Assembly: GCA_905197955.1 (NCBI GenBank)
Contig: CAJKAR010000019.1
Coordinates: forward strand, 1 to 64,000
Origin: an uncultured Lentisphaeria bacterium
GTDB lineage: Bacteria; Verrucomicrobiota; Lentisphaeria; Victivallales; UBA1829
Direction of reading: 5' to 3'
DNA length: 64,000 bases
Below the pieces are notes generated by a model, which saw nothing but the letters and a program-made list of their open reading frames with translations, did no database searches and was not told the origin of the DNA. The translations under genes and the position numbers were made by a program. This document shows, piece by piece, positions 33,389-41,561 of the stretch (the first letter of the stretch is position 1; every line of letters starts with the position of its first letter).

Positions 33389-34941
33389 AAGATACACTGA
33401 TCCGGGGGGGCTTGATCTGCGATGGGACCGGCAGGCCCGCGTTTCCCGCGGATCTCCTGATCCGGGAGGATCGAATTGCCGATATCGGGAAAAACCTTCC
33501 GTCCGCGAACTGCCGCATTGCGGATGCCCGGGGCCTGATCGTCGCACCCGGATTCATTGATGTCCATGCGCATTCCGATCTCTCCATTCTAGCCGCTCCG
33601 GAAGCGGTCGGAAAACTTTCCCAGGGGATCACCAGTGAAATCTCCGGGAATTGCGGGCTTTCCGCCTTTCCGGTCCTGACTGGAGAAGTCCGGGAGCATC
33701 TGGAAACCATTTACCGGACTTACGGAATCAAAATCTCCTGGAACGATTTCACTACCTATGCACACGCCGTCGAGCAGCGTTGCCCATCCATCAACGTCGG
33801 TTTTCTCTGCGGACACAACACCTTGCGCGCCAACATACTGGGATACAAGGAACAACGCGGGAATCCGGAAGAGTGGTCAAAACTCCGTGATCTTCTGCGC
33901 CGAATGCTGGAACAGGGTGCACTGGGTCTTTCCACCGGTCTGCTGTACATTCCGGGACGGTTCGCACCCCGGGAAGAACTGCTGACCGTGGCAGGCGCTC
34001 TGCGCGACTTCCATCTTCCGTATGCGACTCATCTGCGGAGCGAAGGCGATGAACTTCTGGAATCCATTGAGGAGGCCCTGGCAATCGCCCGGGCTGGATC
34101 AGGACATCTTCACATCAGCCATTTAAAAACCGCTCTCCCGCGCAACTGGCACAAACTGGATGCGGTCTTTGACGCCATCGAATCCGCCCGGCGCGAGGGC
34201 ATGAATGTAACTGCCGACCGTTACCCCTACACAAGCGGACAGACAAGCCTGAGCGTCATTCTTCCTCCACCATACGACAAAATGACAGACTCCGCCATCC
34301 GCGAAACTCTGAGTGCTAATCCGCAAAAAGCCGCTTCCCTGATTCAATCCCTGGAAAAGTATCCTCCCCCATGGGAAACCATCATCCTCTGTTCCACCTC
34401 TGTTCCGGAAGTGCAGTCTGTTCTCGGCAAAACGATGGCGGATGCCGCAAACGCCCTGCAAATCCCCCCAGCCGCGCTCTGTACAGAACTGATGCGCCGC
34501 GATGCTCCCGGCACAATGGCGGCATTCAGCGGACTTTCCATGGAAAATCTGAAGCGGATCGTCGTAAAGCCCTACATCTGCTGCGGAACGGATGAGACGG
34601 CACGACCTTCCAGCTACGACTTCGGCCGAAGCCATCCGCGAGGATTCGGTTCGTTTCCGCGTTTTATTCATCTGGCTCAGGAGAAGTTACCTCTGGAAGA
34701 GGTCATCCGGAAAATCACATCGTTTCCCGCGGGAGTGTTCCATCTCCGCGATCGGGGCACCATTACGCGCGGCAGTATCGCGGATCTGGTTCTGTTTGAA
34801 GAAAAGACCTTCCGCGACTGCGCGGATTTTGCAAGCCCCCACGCTCTCTGTGAAGGAATTTTCCAGGTTTATGTCAATGGTATTTTATCCTACGAAAGCG
34901 GAAAAGTGACGGCTCATGCAGGGAAAATTCTGAAAAAGTGA
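33385..34941 (+). CDS. N-acyl-D-amino-acid deacylase (amidohydrolase)
   Basis: The 518-residue product is an amidohydrolase of the D-aminoacylase group. Metal-site motifs are visible: HAH in DVHAHSD, the bridging Cys in GNCGLS, His in THLRSE, His in HISHLK, and the catalytic Asp in CGTDETARPS. It hydrolyses N-acyl-D-amino acids or related D-residue dipeptides, which could come from peptidoglycan. There is no signal peptide. It overlaps the coiled-coil protein gene by four bases. Confidence 0.88.
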   Translation: MKDTLIRGGLICDGTGRPAFPADLLIREDRIADIGKNLPSANCRIADARGLIVAPGFIDVHAHSDLSILAAPEAVGKLSQGITSEISGNCGLSAFPVLTGEVREHLETIYRTYGIKISWNDFTTYAHAVEQRCPSINVGFLCGHNTLRANILGYKEQRGNPEEWSKLRDLLRRMLEQGALGLSTGLLYIPGRFAPREELLTVAGALRDFHLPYATHLRSEGDELLESIEEALAIARAGSGHLHISHLKTALPRNWHKLDAVFDAIESARREGMNVTADRYPYTSGQTSLSVILPPPYDKMTDSAIRETLSANPQKAASLIQSLEKYPPPWETIILCSTSVPEVQSVLGKTMADAANALQIPPAALCTELMRRDAPGTMAAFSGLSMENLKRIVVKPYICCGTDETARPSSYDFGRSHPRGFGSFPRFIHLAQEKLPLEEVIRKITSFPAGVFHLRDRGTITRGSIADLVLFEEKTFRDCADFASPHALCEGIFQVYVNGILSYESGKVTAHAGKILKK

Positions 34942-34961
34942 TAAAAAAAACTGAACTCTGC

Positions 34962-34989
34962 TTGACATTTCATGAAAGTGTGGTAAATT
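34962..34989 (+). promoter_or_regulatory. Promoter of the tRNA pair (TTGACA-16-TAAATT)
   Basis: TTGACA (34962-34967) and TAAATT (34984-34989) are 16 bp apart and lie 16 nt before tRNA-Gly, as expected for a stable-RNA promoter. Confidence 0.75.
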
Positions 34990-35005
34990 TTGCCTCATAC
35001 CTCAT

Positions 35006-35079
35006 GCGGGTGTAGTTCAATGGTAGAACATCAGCCTTCCAAGCTGATTGTGAGGGTTCGATTCCCTTCACCCGCTCCA
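35006..35079 (+). tRNA. tRNA-Gly (anticodon TCC)
   Basis: The acceptor GCGGGTG pairs with CACCCGC, the D-arm is GTAGTTCAATGGTAGAAC, and the anticodon loop CTTCCAA reads TCC. The T-loop contains GGTTCGATTCC, and CCA is encoded. The length of 74 nt including CCA is normal. Confidence 0.96.
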
Positions 35080-35082
35080 ATC

Positions 35083-35167
35083 GGTGGGATTCCCGAGCGG
35101 CCAAAGGGGGCAGACTGTAAATCTGCTGTCGCTGACTTCGATGGTTCGAATCCATCTCCCACCACCA
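35083..35167 (+). tRNA. tRNA-Tyr (anticodon GTA)
   Basis: The acceptor GGTGGGA pairs with TCCCACC. The anticodon loop CTGTAAA reads GTA. A long variable arm marks a class II tRNA, and the T-loop has GGTTCGAATCC. CCA is encoded. It follows tRNA-Gly by 3 nt. Confidence 0.96.
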
Positions 35168-35241
35168 TTTTCAACTGCAAAACGACTTCTATTTTTTTGT
35201 ATTTTATCGTTGTTCCATTGCAGGATTTTTTGAAAGAAAAC

Positions 35242-35270
35242 TTGAAATTGGTCATTTCCGGTTATAGATT
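35242..35270 (+). promoter_or_regulatory. Predicted promoter of the CorC-type gene (TTGAAA-17-TAGATT)
   Basis: TTGAAA (35242-35247) and TAGATT (35265-35270) are separated by 17 bp, 31 nt before the coding start. Nothing else was recognised between the tRNAs and this gene. Confidence 0.5.
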
Positions 35271-35301
35271 GCAGAATAACCAGAAAGTCTTTTGAAAAAA
35301 T

Positions 35302-36579
35302 ATGAATGAGATTCTTGCAACACTGATCCCTGTTAGCGTTGTTTTTTATGCGCTGATCTCCTGCGTGTTTGATGCTTTTGAAGATCTTTCCGGCGGACGA
35401 GTCCGGAAAATCGAAGAAAAAAATCCGGAACTGGCCGAAAAACTGGATGCATGGCTGGAAAAAAGCGATCGGATCCGAATGGTGTTCAAGCTGCTTCTCT
35501 TTGTTTTTGCGGCAATCTTCTCCATCAGCGTATACTTTGCATCGGGTAATATCAACCGGGCATTCGGAATTCATATCCCTTATGTGGAAGTGATCGTGGT
35601 TGCCATCGCGATCATCCTGCTGAGTTCCGCAAGCGATCTGCTCGCCAAACTGCTGCTGCCACGCTTTGACCTCGCGTTCATCCGACATACCATGCCGGGA
35701 CTGCTGATCTTTACGGAAATCATCCTGGCTCCGCTGAGTCCCCTGCTCAAACTGCTGAACAACAAGGTCGAAGCGCTGATGGAAGACACCACTCCGGAGG
35801 ACAAGGCAAGCCTCGAAGACGAAATCCTCGACATGATGGAAGATGAACCAGACGGAGAACTCGAAGAAGGAGAAAAACGCATGATCCGCGGAATTTTCGA
35901 TCTCTCCGACATGTCTGTCAAAGAGATCATGACTCCGCGCGTGGATGTGGTCGCCATTCCGCTCTCCTCCAGTCTGGAAGAGGCCAAAAAAGTGATCGTT
36001 TCCACAGGACACAGCCGAATCCCCGTCTACGGCAGGAGCATTGATGAAATCCGGGGAATTATTTATGCCAAGGATTTTCTCTCGGTTTCCGCTGAAAAGA
36101 AAAGTCTGGCGGGAATGATCCATACGCCAATCTTCATCCCCGAAACAAAAGCGGTGGATGAACTGCTGGAGGAAATCAAACGTTCCAGAAACCATTTTGC
36201 CGTCATTATTGATGAATATGGCGGAACCAGCGGAATCGTCACGTTTGAAGATATTATCGAAGAGATTGTCGGCGATGTCAGAGATGAGTACGACACAGCG
36301 GAAGACGCATCGGAAAAACCCCAGCTGATGCCGGATGGTTCCGTCCTGCTCGAAGCCAGAACGCCCGTCTCCGATGTAAACGAAATTCTGGACATTGAAA
36401 TTCCCGATTCGGAACACGCGGATACCATTGGCGGATACATCTGCGCCGAACTCGGACGCATTCCGGAGGAAGGAGAGACCTTCTCCGCGCCGGGCCTCTT
36501 CGACGCCGTTGTAGTAAAGGCCGATAAACGAAAAATCCAGAAATTGAAACTGACAGTCCCGGATCTTGAAGATGAATGA
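35302..36579 (+). CDS. CorC/HlyC-family CNNM-CBS membrane protein
   Basis: The 425-residue product has an N-terminal CNNM (DUF21) domain with about four membrane helices (1-150) and a CBS pair (about 205-330) containing VKEIMTPRVDVVAI and DEYGGTSGIVTFEDI. A C-terminal CorC_HlyC domain (about 345-425) with IGGYICAELGRIPEEGE completes it. Relatives act in Mg2+ or Co2+ export. Function here is inferred. It overlaps the DUF502 gene by eight bases. Confidence 0.92.
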   Translation: MNEILATLIPVSVVFYALISCVFDAFEDLSGGRVRKIEEKNPELAEKLDAWLEKSDRIRMVFKLLLFVFAAIFSISVYFASGNINRAFGIHIPYVEVIVVAIAIILLSSASDLLAKLLLPRFDLAFIRHTMPGLLIFTEIILAPLSPLLKLLNNKVEALMEDTTPEDKASLEDEILDMMEDEPDGELEEGEKRMIRGIFDLSDMSVKEIMTPRVDVVAIPLSSSLEEAKKVIVSTGHSRIPVYGRSIDEIRGIIYAKDFLSVSAEKKSLAGMIHTPIFIPETKAVDELLEEIKRSRNHFAVIIDEYGGTSGIVTFEDIIEEIVGDVRDEYDTAEDASEKPQLMPDGSVLLEARTPVSDVNEILDIEIPDSEHADTIGGYICAELGRIPEEGETFSAPGLFDAVVVKADKRKIQKLKLTVPDLEDE

Positions 36580-37255
36580 CCCCTTGTCCCCCAACGTGCA
36601 GCCAGCTCCGCAGAAACTCACAGCAAAACTCCGCAATACAATGATTGCGGGTCTCTTTATCGTCGTTCCGATTTTCATCACTCTCTGGATCGCCTACTGG
36701 GGAATTTCCGCCATGACGGACTGGGCCGTGGAGATGTATGCCAATTCCCGCTTTCAGGAATTTCCCGGCTGGCCGGTTGCTATTCGAGTCGGAACGATCG
36801 TGGTGATCCTCTGCGGAATCTTCAGCGTGGGACAGATCGCCAAGATCACTCTCGGACGCAATTTCATCCGCTGGACCCAGATGCTTCTGCTCAAGCTGCC
36901 GATTCTGCGGATTGTCTATTCCACCTGCGAACAGATCGGAGAGACTGTCAAAACTTCTCAGGGAGGACTCTTCAAGCAGGTCGCCATGTTCGAGTATCCC
37001 CGAAAAGGATGCTATGCCATCGGCTTCGTCACGAACTTCAACGAGGAGAAATTTGAGGTCAATGAACATCTGAACGACGAAGTTTACAGCATCTTCATGC
37101 CCACGACCCCCAATCCGACCAGCGGATTCCTCATGTTTATCCCCAAAAAAGAGTGCATCATCCTGAAAATGAGCGTATCCGAAGCCATGACCCTGATCGT
37201 CAGCGGCGGCGTGATCCTGCCGGGCAAAAAAACAGCAATCGAAAATGAGCAGTGA
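36572..37255 (+). CDS. DUF502-family membrane protein
   Basis: The 227-residue product has two membrane helices in its first 100 residues and a soluble domain with PNPTSGFLMFIPKKEC, characteristic of DUF502. The biochemical role of the family is unknown. The ATG at 36572 lies inside the last codons of the corC-type gene. It is followed 5 nt later by the LPS-kinase-like gene, suggesting a shared envelope task. Confidence 0.88.
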   Translation: MNDPLSPNVQPAPQKLTAKLRNTMIAGLFIVVPIFITLWIAYWGISAMTDWAVEMYANSRFQEFPGWPVAIRVGTIVVILCGIFSVGQIAKITLGRNFIRWTQMLLLKLPILRIVYSTCEQIGETVKTSQGGLFKQVAMFEYPRKGCYAIGFVTNFNEEKFEVNEHLNDEVYSIFMPTTPNPTSGFLMFIPKKECIILKMSVSEAMTLIVSGGVILPGKKTAIENEQ

Positions 37256-37260
37256 CAGCG

Positions 37261-38277
37261 ATGAAACTTCAACGCGGCGGCTGGACCTGGCATCTGGAAG
37301 ACCCCTCGGTTCTTGATCCCTGGGCGGATCATATTCCGGATTTAATACGCAACCCTGTCAAGCGCAATGGAATCCGATCCATTTTCAAAGCGGAGGACTC
37401 CTCCGGTCGGATCTATTTTGTCAAAGCGGAAGAGAAAAACGACTGGCTCAGCCGTTTCCGCAATCGTTTTTTCTCCAAAGCGGAGTCGGAATACCGTTCG
37501 GCGCAACTGCTCCGCGACTGCGGGATTCCCTGTGCTCAGTACACGGCATGGGGACGCAATGACCGCGGGGGCTCCATCGTTGTTTCCAGATCTCTGGAGG
37601 GTTCCGTCTCCGCAATGGAACTCTGGTACGCGGAAGCCCGATTCGACGAAAACCTGAAACAAAAATGGCTCGATCTTTTTTTTGATTTTGCCCTCCGCTT
37701 CCGGGAACACCATCTGACACATCCCGATTTTCATTCCGCTAACGTCATGCTGGAACCGCATACCTATCTGGCCGTCATGATTGATACTTATGGAATTCAC
37801 CGGGAACTCTGTTTTGGAGAATCGGACCTGCGAGCCATTCTTGCCTGGCTTCCGCCGCTCCGCATGGACGTCCCTGTTCCGGAACTCGCAGCCAGACTGG
37901 AACAAACCGGACTCCTGAAACAGAATGCGGAAACGTTCCTGCGGGATCAGATCCGCCGCTCAGAACTCCGGCTGGAAGCAGAATGGGAAAAACGAAGAAA
38001 AGCACAGATTCTCTCCGGAAATTCAAAATTCAGCCACACGGTCGGCAACCGGGAATACCGTCATACGCTGTGGTACGAACCGGCACCGATGCCGGAGGAA
38101 CAGGAACTGCTTCAGGAAGAGTATCTTCCAGAAGACGCGCAGAAAATCTGGCTGGATTCCTTCCGGGACCAGTTGTTCTGCCGGAAACTGGAAAAAGTTC
38201 CTCTGATTTTGGAAAAAAATCCGGGGAAATACAGGATTTTCAGTCTTTTATCCAAGAAAAATTCGTATTTTTGCTGA
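37261..38277 (+). CDS. LPS-core-kinase-like protein (InaA/WaaP/Kdo-kinase type)
   Basis: The 338-residue product has a eukaryotic-like small-molecule kinase pattern. Lys55 (YFVKAE) could bind ATP and Glu77 could form the salt bridge. The catalytic loop is HPDFHSAN (His154, Asp156, Asn161), with Asp175 in MIDTYG at the DFG position. Such proteins phosphorylate heptose or Kdo in the lipopolysaccharide core at the inner membrane. The acceptor here is unknown. The ATG at 37261 is preferred over an upstream GTG that overlaps DUF502. The C-terminal 80 residues are not typical. Confidence 0.75.
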   Translation: MKLQRGGWTWHLEDPSVLDPWADHIPDLIRNPVKRNGIRSIFKAEDSSGRIYFVKAEEKNDWLSRFRNRFFSKAESEYRSAQLLRDCGIPCAQYTAWGRNDRGGSIVVSRSLEGSVSAMELWYAEARFDENLKQKWLDLFFDFALRFREHHLTHPDFHSANVMLEPHTYLAVMIDTYGIHRELCFGESDLRAILAWLPPLRMDVPVPELAARLEQTGLLKQNAETFLRDQIRRSELRLEAEWEKRRKAQILSGNSKFSHTVGNREYRHTLWYEPAPMPEEQELLQEEYLPEDAQKIWLDSFRDQLFCRKLEKVPLILEKNPGKYRIFSLLSKKNSYFC

Positions 38278-38295
38278 TTCAATGACATTTCCCTA

Positions 38296-38323
38296 TTGAA
38301 TTGTTTGAATCAGGAGTTATATT
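38296..38323 (+). promoter_or_regulatory. Predicted promoter (TTGAAT-16-TATATT)
   Basis: TTGAAT (38296-38301) and TATATT (38318-38323) are 16 bp apart, 59 nt upstream of the 38383 start. Confidence 0.55.
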
Positions 38324-38382
38324 CGGAGAAAAAGGACAGCTTTTTAATTTCAAATAGCAAACAAATTAGAGAGGAAAAAGAG

Positions 38383-39162
38383 ATGGGCGTTTTAACAATC
38401 GCAATCATGATCGCGGCGTTTATCGGAATGATAATCTGCGCGAAAAAACAGAAAACCAACCCGAATGCAAAAACATTCGCGATCCTCTGCCTGATCGTCG
38501 TTGTCATTTGCGCGGGCAAGTTCCTGATTGATTCCGGTGCTCTTGGCGGCATGTCGAGAGAAATGAAGGAAGCTCTTGCCAGTTACGAGCGCTTCAGCGA
38601 AGCCTCTGCCCAGGCTGCCGGCGAATATGTCTCTCAGAAATTCGGCGGAAAGAAAGCCATCATCGTTGCCTCCGGTGGAAACGCATTTGAAAAGCAGCCG
38701 AACAAGCTGGCCGGCTATGTGAAAAAGTATCTGACCGGTGTCAATGCCGAAATCAAGGGGCTTCCCTATGATCCCCCGCAGAACGATCCCGGCATGGGCG
38801 AAGAGTACATGAATGCAAAATATTTCAATCAGCTCTTTGACAACAACAAGGATACGGATCTGTTCATTCTTACCATCAGCCTTCCCTTTGATCCTTCTCA
38901 GGCTGCGAAAATCAAGCTCTGGGGCAAAAAGGATGGTCAGAAACTGGTCCTGATCAATGCGGATGTCCATTATCTCTACAACGAAATCAAAAACGGCGTG
39001 GTGGCAGCTGCGGTTGTCATGCGTCCCGACCTCAAGCAGGAAGATTTCGAAAAGAATGCTCCGAGCGATCTGAAAAAGGCGTTCGAGGCCAGATATCTGC
39101 TGATCACTCCGCAGAATGTCGATGTCATTGCCAAGAAATACGGCAATCTTTTTGCAAAATAA
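38383..39162 (+). CDS. Membrane-anchored protein of unknown function
   Basis: The 259-residue product begins with two closely spaced hydrophobic helices (about 2-20 and 30-50). A soluble alpha/beta-like domain (about 60-259) follows, containing KKAIIVASGGNAFEKQ, TDLFILTISLPFDPSQAAK and GQKLVLINADVHYLYN. No known motif was recognised. The start at 38383 follows GAGAGGAAAA; the open frame extends upstream through the promoter but those residues are not credible. It is flanked by its own promoter and terminator, so it is a single-gene unit. Confidence 0.75.
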   Translation: MGVLTIAIMIAAFIGMIICAKKQKTNPNAKTFAILCLIVVVICAGKFLIDSGALGGMSREMKEALASYERFSEASAQAAGEYVSQKFGGKKAIIVASGGNAFEKQPNKLAGYVKKYLTGVNAEIKGLPYDPPQNDPGMGEEYMNAKYFNQLFDNNKDTDLFILTISLPFDPSQAAKIKLWGKKDGQKLVLINADVHYLYNEIKNGVVAAAVVMRPDLKQEDFEKNAPSDLKKAFEARYLLITPQNVDVIAKKYGNLFAK

Positions 39163-39189
39163 GATCTCGGCATATTCTAATGATCTCAA

Positions 39190-39219
39190 GGACAGCCTTT
39201 GCTAAGGCTGTCCTTTTTT
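39190..39219 (+). terminator. Strong intrinsic terminator
   Basis: A 10-bp stem (GGACAGCCTT, 39190-39199, with AAGGCTGTCC, 39204-39213) with a four-base loop is followed by six T. It ends only 4 nt before the next coding start. Confidence 0.92.
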
Positions 39220-39223
39220 GCTT

Positions 39224-39961
39224 ATGGAAACATTCTCTCTGCAATTACCATCCGGAAACAGGATTGAAATCCGGCTTCGCAGATCGGATCGCGCCAGGCG
39301 GATCCTTTTGCGGATGACGGAAAACGGTCCGGAACTCGTTCTGCCCCGAGGATCAATGGAGGAGCAGGCGATTGCATTTGCCCGCTCGCAGGGAGCCTGG
39401 CTCGAACGGCATCTGCGAAGACTCAAAGTCGAAAGAATCGCTCGTCCAGAGCATTTGAAACTGGAATTCACCGGAGAAGATTTGAAAATTGAATATCTTC
39501 CTCTGGATGTTGTCTGGACCGGAGTCCGTTACAACGGGCCCGCGGGATTAACCGTTTCCGGCAATACCCAGACCGATGAACTCTGCATTCTAGCTCTCCG
39601 AAACTGGCTGAAACGCAAAGCACTGGTGGAATTGAAGCCTTTTGCGGCAGATATCTGTTCCGAACTGGGTTTTCAGCTCTCCGGATTCACGATCGGACTC
39701 CAGCGCAGAGTCTGGGGAACCTGTTCGGCAAAACGGAGCATTGCACTGAACTCGGCGCTGCTGTTTTTTCCAAAAGAGATCGTCCGATATGTCGTTATTC
39801 ATGAAGGATGCCATCTGACGGAAATGAATCACTCGGTCCGCTTCTGGAATCTGGTCCGAAAATATTATCCTTACCCGGAGCATGCTCGCAGAATTTTGAA
39901 TGCACCCGGTGCTGTTCCGGCATGGGTTCATGCAAAGTCCATCCCCTCCTCCCCGCAATAA
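39224..39961 (+). CDS. YgjP-type zinc metallopeptidase (DUF45)
   Basis: The 245-residue product has a C-terminal HExxH-like zinc site, HEGCHLTEMNHSVRFW, where the two His and the downstream NHS/FW block are diagnostic of the YgjP/SprT-like DUF45 family. An N-terminal beta-rich region (about 1-110) is also typical. The exact substrate is unknown. It starts 4 nt after a terminator T tract, with no visible ribosome site and no clear promoter. Confidence 0.85.
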   Translation: METFSLQLPSGNRIEIRLRRSDRARRILLRMTENGPELVLPRGSMEEQAIAFARSQGAWLERHLRRLKVERIARPEHLKLEFTGEDLKIEYLPLDVVWTGVRYNGPAGLTVSGNTQTDELCILALRNWLKRKALVELKPFAADICSELGFQLSGFTIGLQRRVWGTCSAKRSIALNSALLFFPKEIVRYVVIHEGCHLTEMNHSVRFWNLVRKYYPYPEHARRILNAPGAVPAWVHAKSIPSSPQ

Positions 39962-39964
39962 GCT

Positions 39965-40043
39965 GGGAAAAGAGGAAAAAAGATTGATCGCCTTCCGCCA
40001 GCAGGGAAAAGAGGAAAAAAGATTGATAACGTTCCGCAAGCAG
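39965..40043 (+). repeat. Two-copy 39-bp intergenic direct repeat
   Basis: A 24-bp block, starting GGGAAAAGAGGAAAAAAGAT, occurs at 39965-39988 and 40004-40027. Related CGTTCCGC-type sequence follows each, giving a 39-bp period. It lies just after the metallopeptidase stop. No coding capacity was recognised. Confidence 0.75.
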
Positions 40044-40129
40044 AGAATAAGATCACATGAATCCACTCTCCGAACATATCGTTTTTCTGCATCCGTCAGG
40101 AAAAAAATCATTTTTTTTTGATTCTCTTC

Positions 40130-40158
40130 TTGCTTTTGCCAACGATGGCAATTATAAT
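40130..40158 (+). promoter_or_regulatory. Predicted hexuronate operon promoter (TTGCTT-17-TATAAT)
   Basis: TTGCTT (40130-40135) and TATAAT (40153-40158) are 17 bp apart, 57 nt before the oxidoreductase gene. An A-run/T-run palindrome at 40101-40119 upstream may end earlier transcription. Confidence 0.6.
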
Positions 40159-40215
40159 ATACTCCAACGAAGCAAAATCAGAGCAACAACCCGAAAAAAA
40201 GAAAAGGGATGAAAA

Positions 40216-41541
40216 ATGGCAAAGAAGAAATATGTACTTGTCGGAACCGGTTCCAGATGCTCGATGTACCTGGATGCGCTTGGAAAAGAGTTTAAGGAAT
40301 ATGGAGAAATTCTGGCGCTCTGCGACTCGAACCATGTCCGCATGAACTACTGGCGCGACTACATGAAGGAAACGTATGGCATCGGTCCTCTGCCGACCTA
40401 TCACTGTTCGGAATTCGACCGCATGATTCAGGAACAGAAGCCGGACAAGGTCATCGTGACCAGCATGGACCGTACCCATCATCTTTACATCTGCCGCGCG
40501 ATGGAGCTTGGCTGCGATGTGGTTACCGAAAAACCGATGACCGTCGATGCCGAAAAGTGCCAGCAGATCATCGACACAAAAAAACGGACCGGCCGCGATA
40601 TCATTGTCACGTTCAACTACCGTTACTCTCCGCGCAACACCAGAGTCAAGGAACTTCTGAAAGACGGAATCGCCGGAACCATCACGAGCGTCACGTTTGA
40701 ATGGCTGCTCGACACCAGCCACGGTGCGGACTACTTCCGCCGCTGGCACCGCAACAAGAACAACAACGGCGGACTGCTTGTTCACAAGTCCACCCATCAC
40801 TTTGACCTCATGAACTGGTGGCTCGACTCCGCGCCGAAGACGGTTTTCGCCATGGGCGACCTGAAATTCTACGGCAAAGAGAACGCGGAAAAACGCGGCG
40901 TGACACAGTTCTATGATCGCGCCTACGGCAATCCGATCGCGGCAAAAGATCCCTTCGCCCTCAAGATTGATCCGGAAAAGGATCAGCGGCTGCTTTCGCT
41001 TTACTTCGGCGAGGCGGAAAAAGAGGATGGATACATGCGCGACAGAAGCGTCTTCAGCGACGGCATCTCCATTGAAGACAATATGAATGTCATGGTCCGC
41101 TATCAGAACAATGTCGTTATGAACTACTGTCTCTACGCCCACAGTCCGTGGGAAGGCTACCGCGTCTGCTTCAACGGAACCAAAGGACGTCTTGAATTCA
41201 ACGTTGTTGAAAAATCCTATGTCAGCGGCGGACACGAAGACTTCAACCAGCCCGGTATGCGCGAACTCGAAGGCGACAAGAAATCCCTTGTTCCGGAAAT
41301 CATCTTCCAGCCGCTGTGGGGCAAACCGGTGGTCTTCACTTACGAGCAGAATGACAAAGGCGGTCACGGCGGCGGCGATGTCCGTCTTCTCCGCGACGTC
41401 TTCGCAGGCGCGCAGCCGGATCCCCTGAATCACGCCGCAGGATACATCGACGGTGCCAAATCCATCCTGACCGGAATCGCGGCAAACATCTCCATGAAGA
41501 CCGGCGAACCGGTGCAGGTCAAAGATCTGGTCCAGTTCTGA
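40216..41541 (+). CDS. Gfo/Idh/MocA-family oxidoreductase
   Basis: The 441-residue product has an N-terminal Rossmann domain (VLVGTGSRCSMYLDAL) and the catalytic EKP motif in VVTEKPMTVD. A C-terminal alpha/beta substrate domain with HKSTHHFDLMNWW supplies His and Asp near the active site. These enzymes oxidise or reduce sugars and inositols with NAD(P). Its place directly before uxaB and uxaA suggests a hexuronate or related uronic sugar as substrate; that is an inference. There is no Tat signal peptide. Confidence 0.88.
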   Translation: MAKKKYVLVGTGSRCSMYLDALGKEFKEYGEILALCDSNHVRMNYWRDYMKETYGIGPLPTYHCSEFDRMIQEQKPDKVIVTSMDRTHHLYICRAMELGCDVVTEKPMTVDAEKCQQIIDTKKRTGRDIIVTFNYRYSPRNTRVKELLKDGIAGTITSVTFEWLLDTSHGADYFRRWHRNKNNNGGLLVHKSTHHFDLMNWWLDSAPKTVFAMGDLKFYGKENAEKRGVTQFYDRAYGNPIAAKDPFALKIDPEKDQRLLSLYFGEAEKEDGYMRDRSVFSDGISIEDNMNVMVRYQNNVVMNYCLYAHSPWEGYRVCFNGTKGRLEFNVVEKSYVSGGHEDFNQPGMRELEGDKKSLVPEIIFQPLWGKPVVFTYEQNDKGGHGGGDVRLLRDVFAGAQPDPLNHAAGYIDGAKSILTGIAANISMKTGEPVQVKDLVQF

Positions 41542-41561
41542 CATATCAGGGAGTCTGAAAA

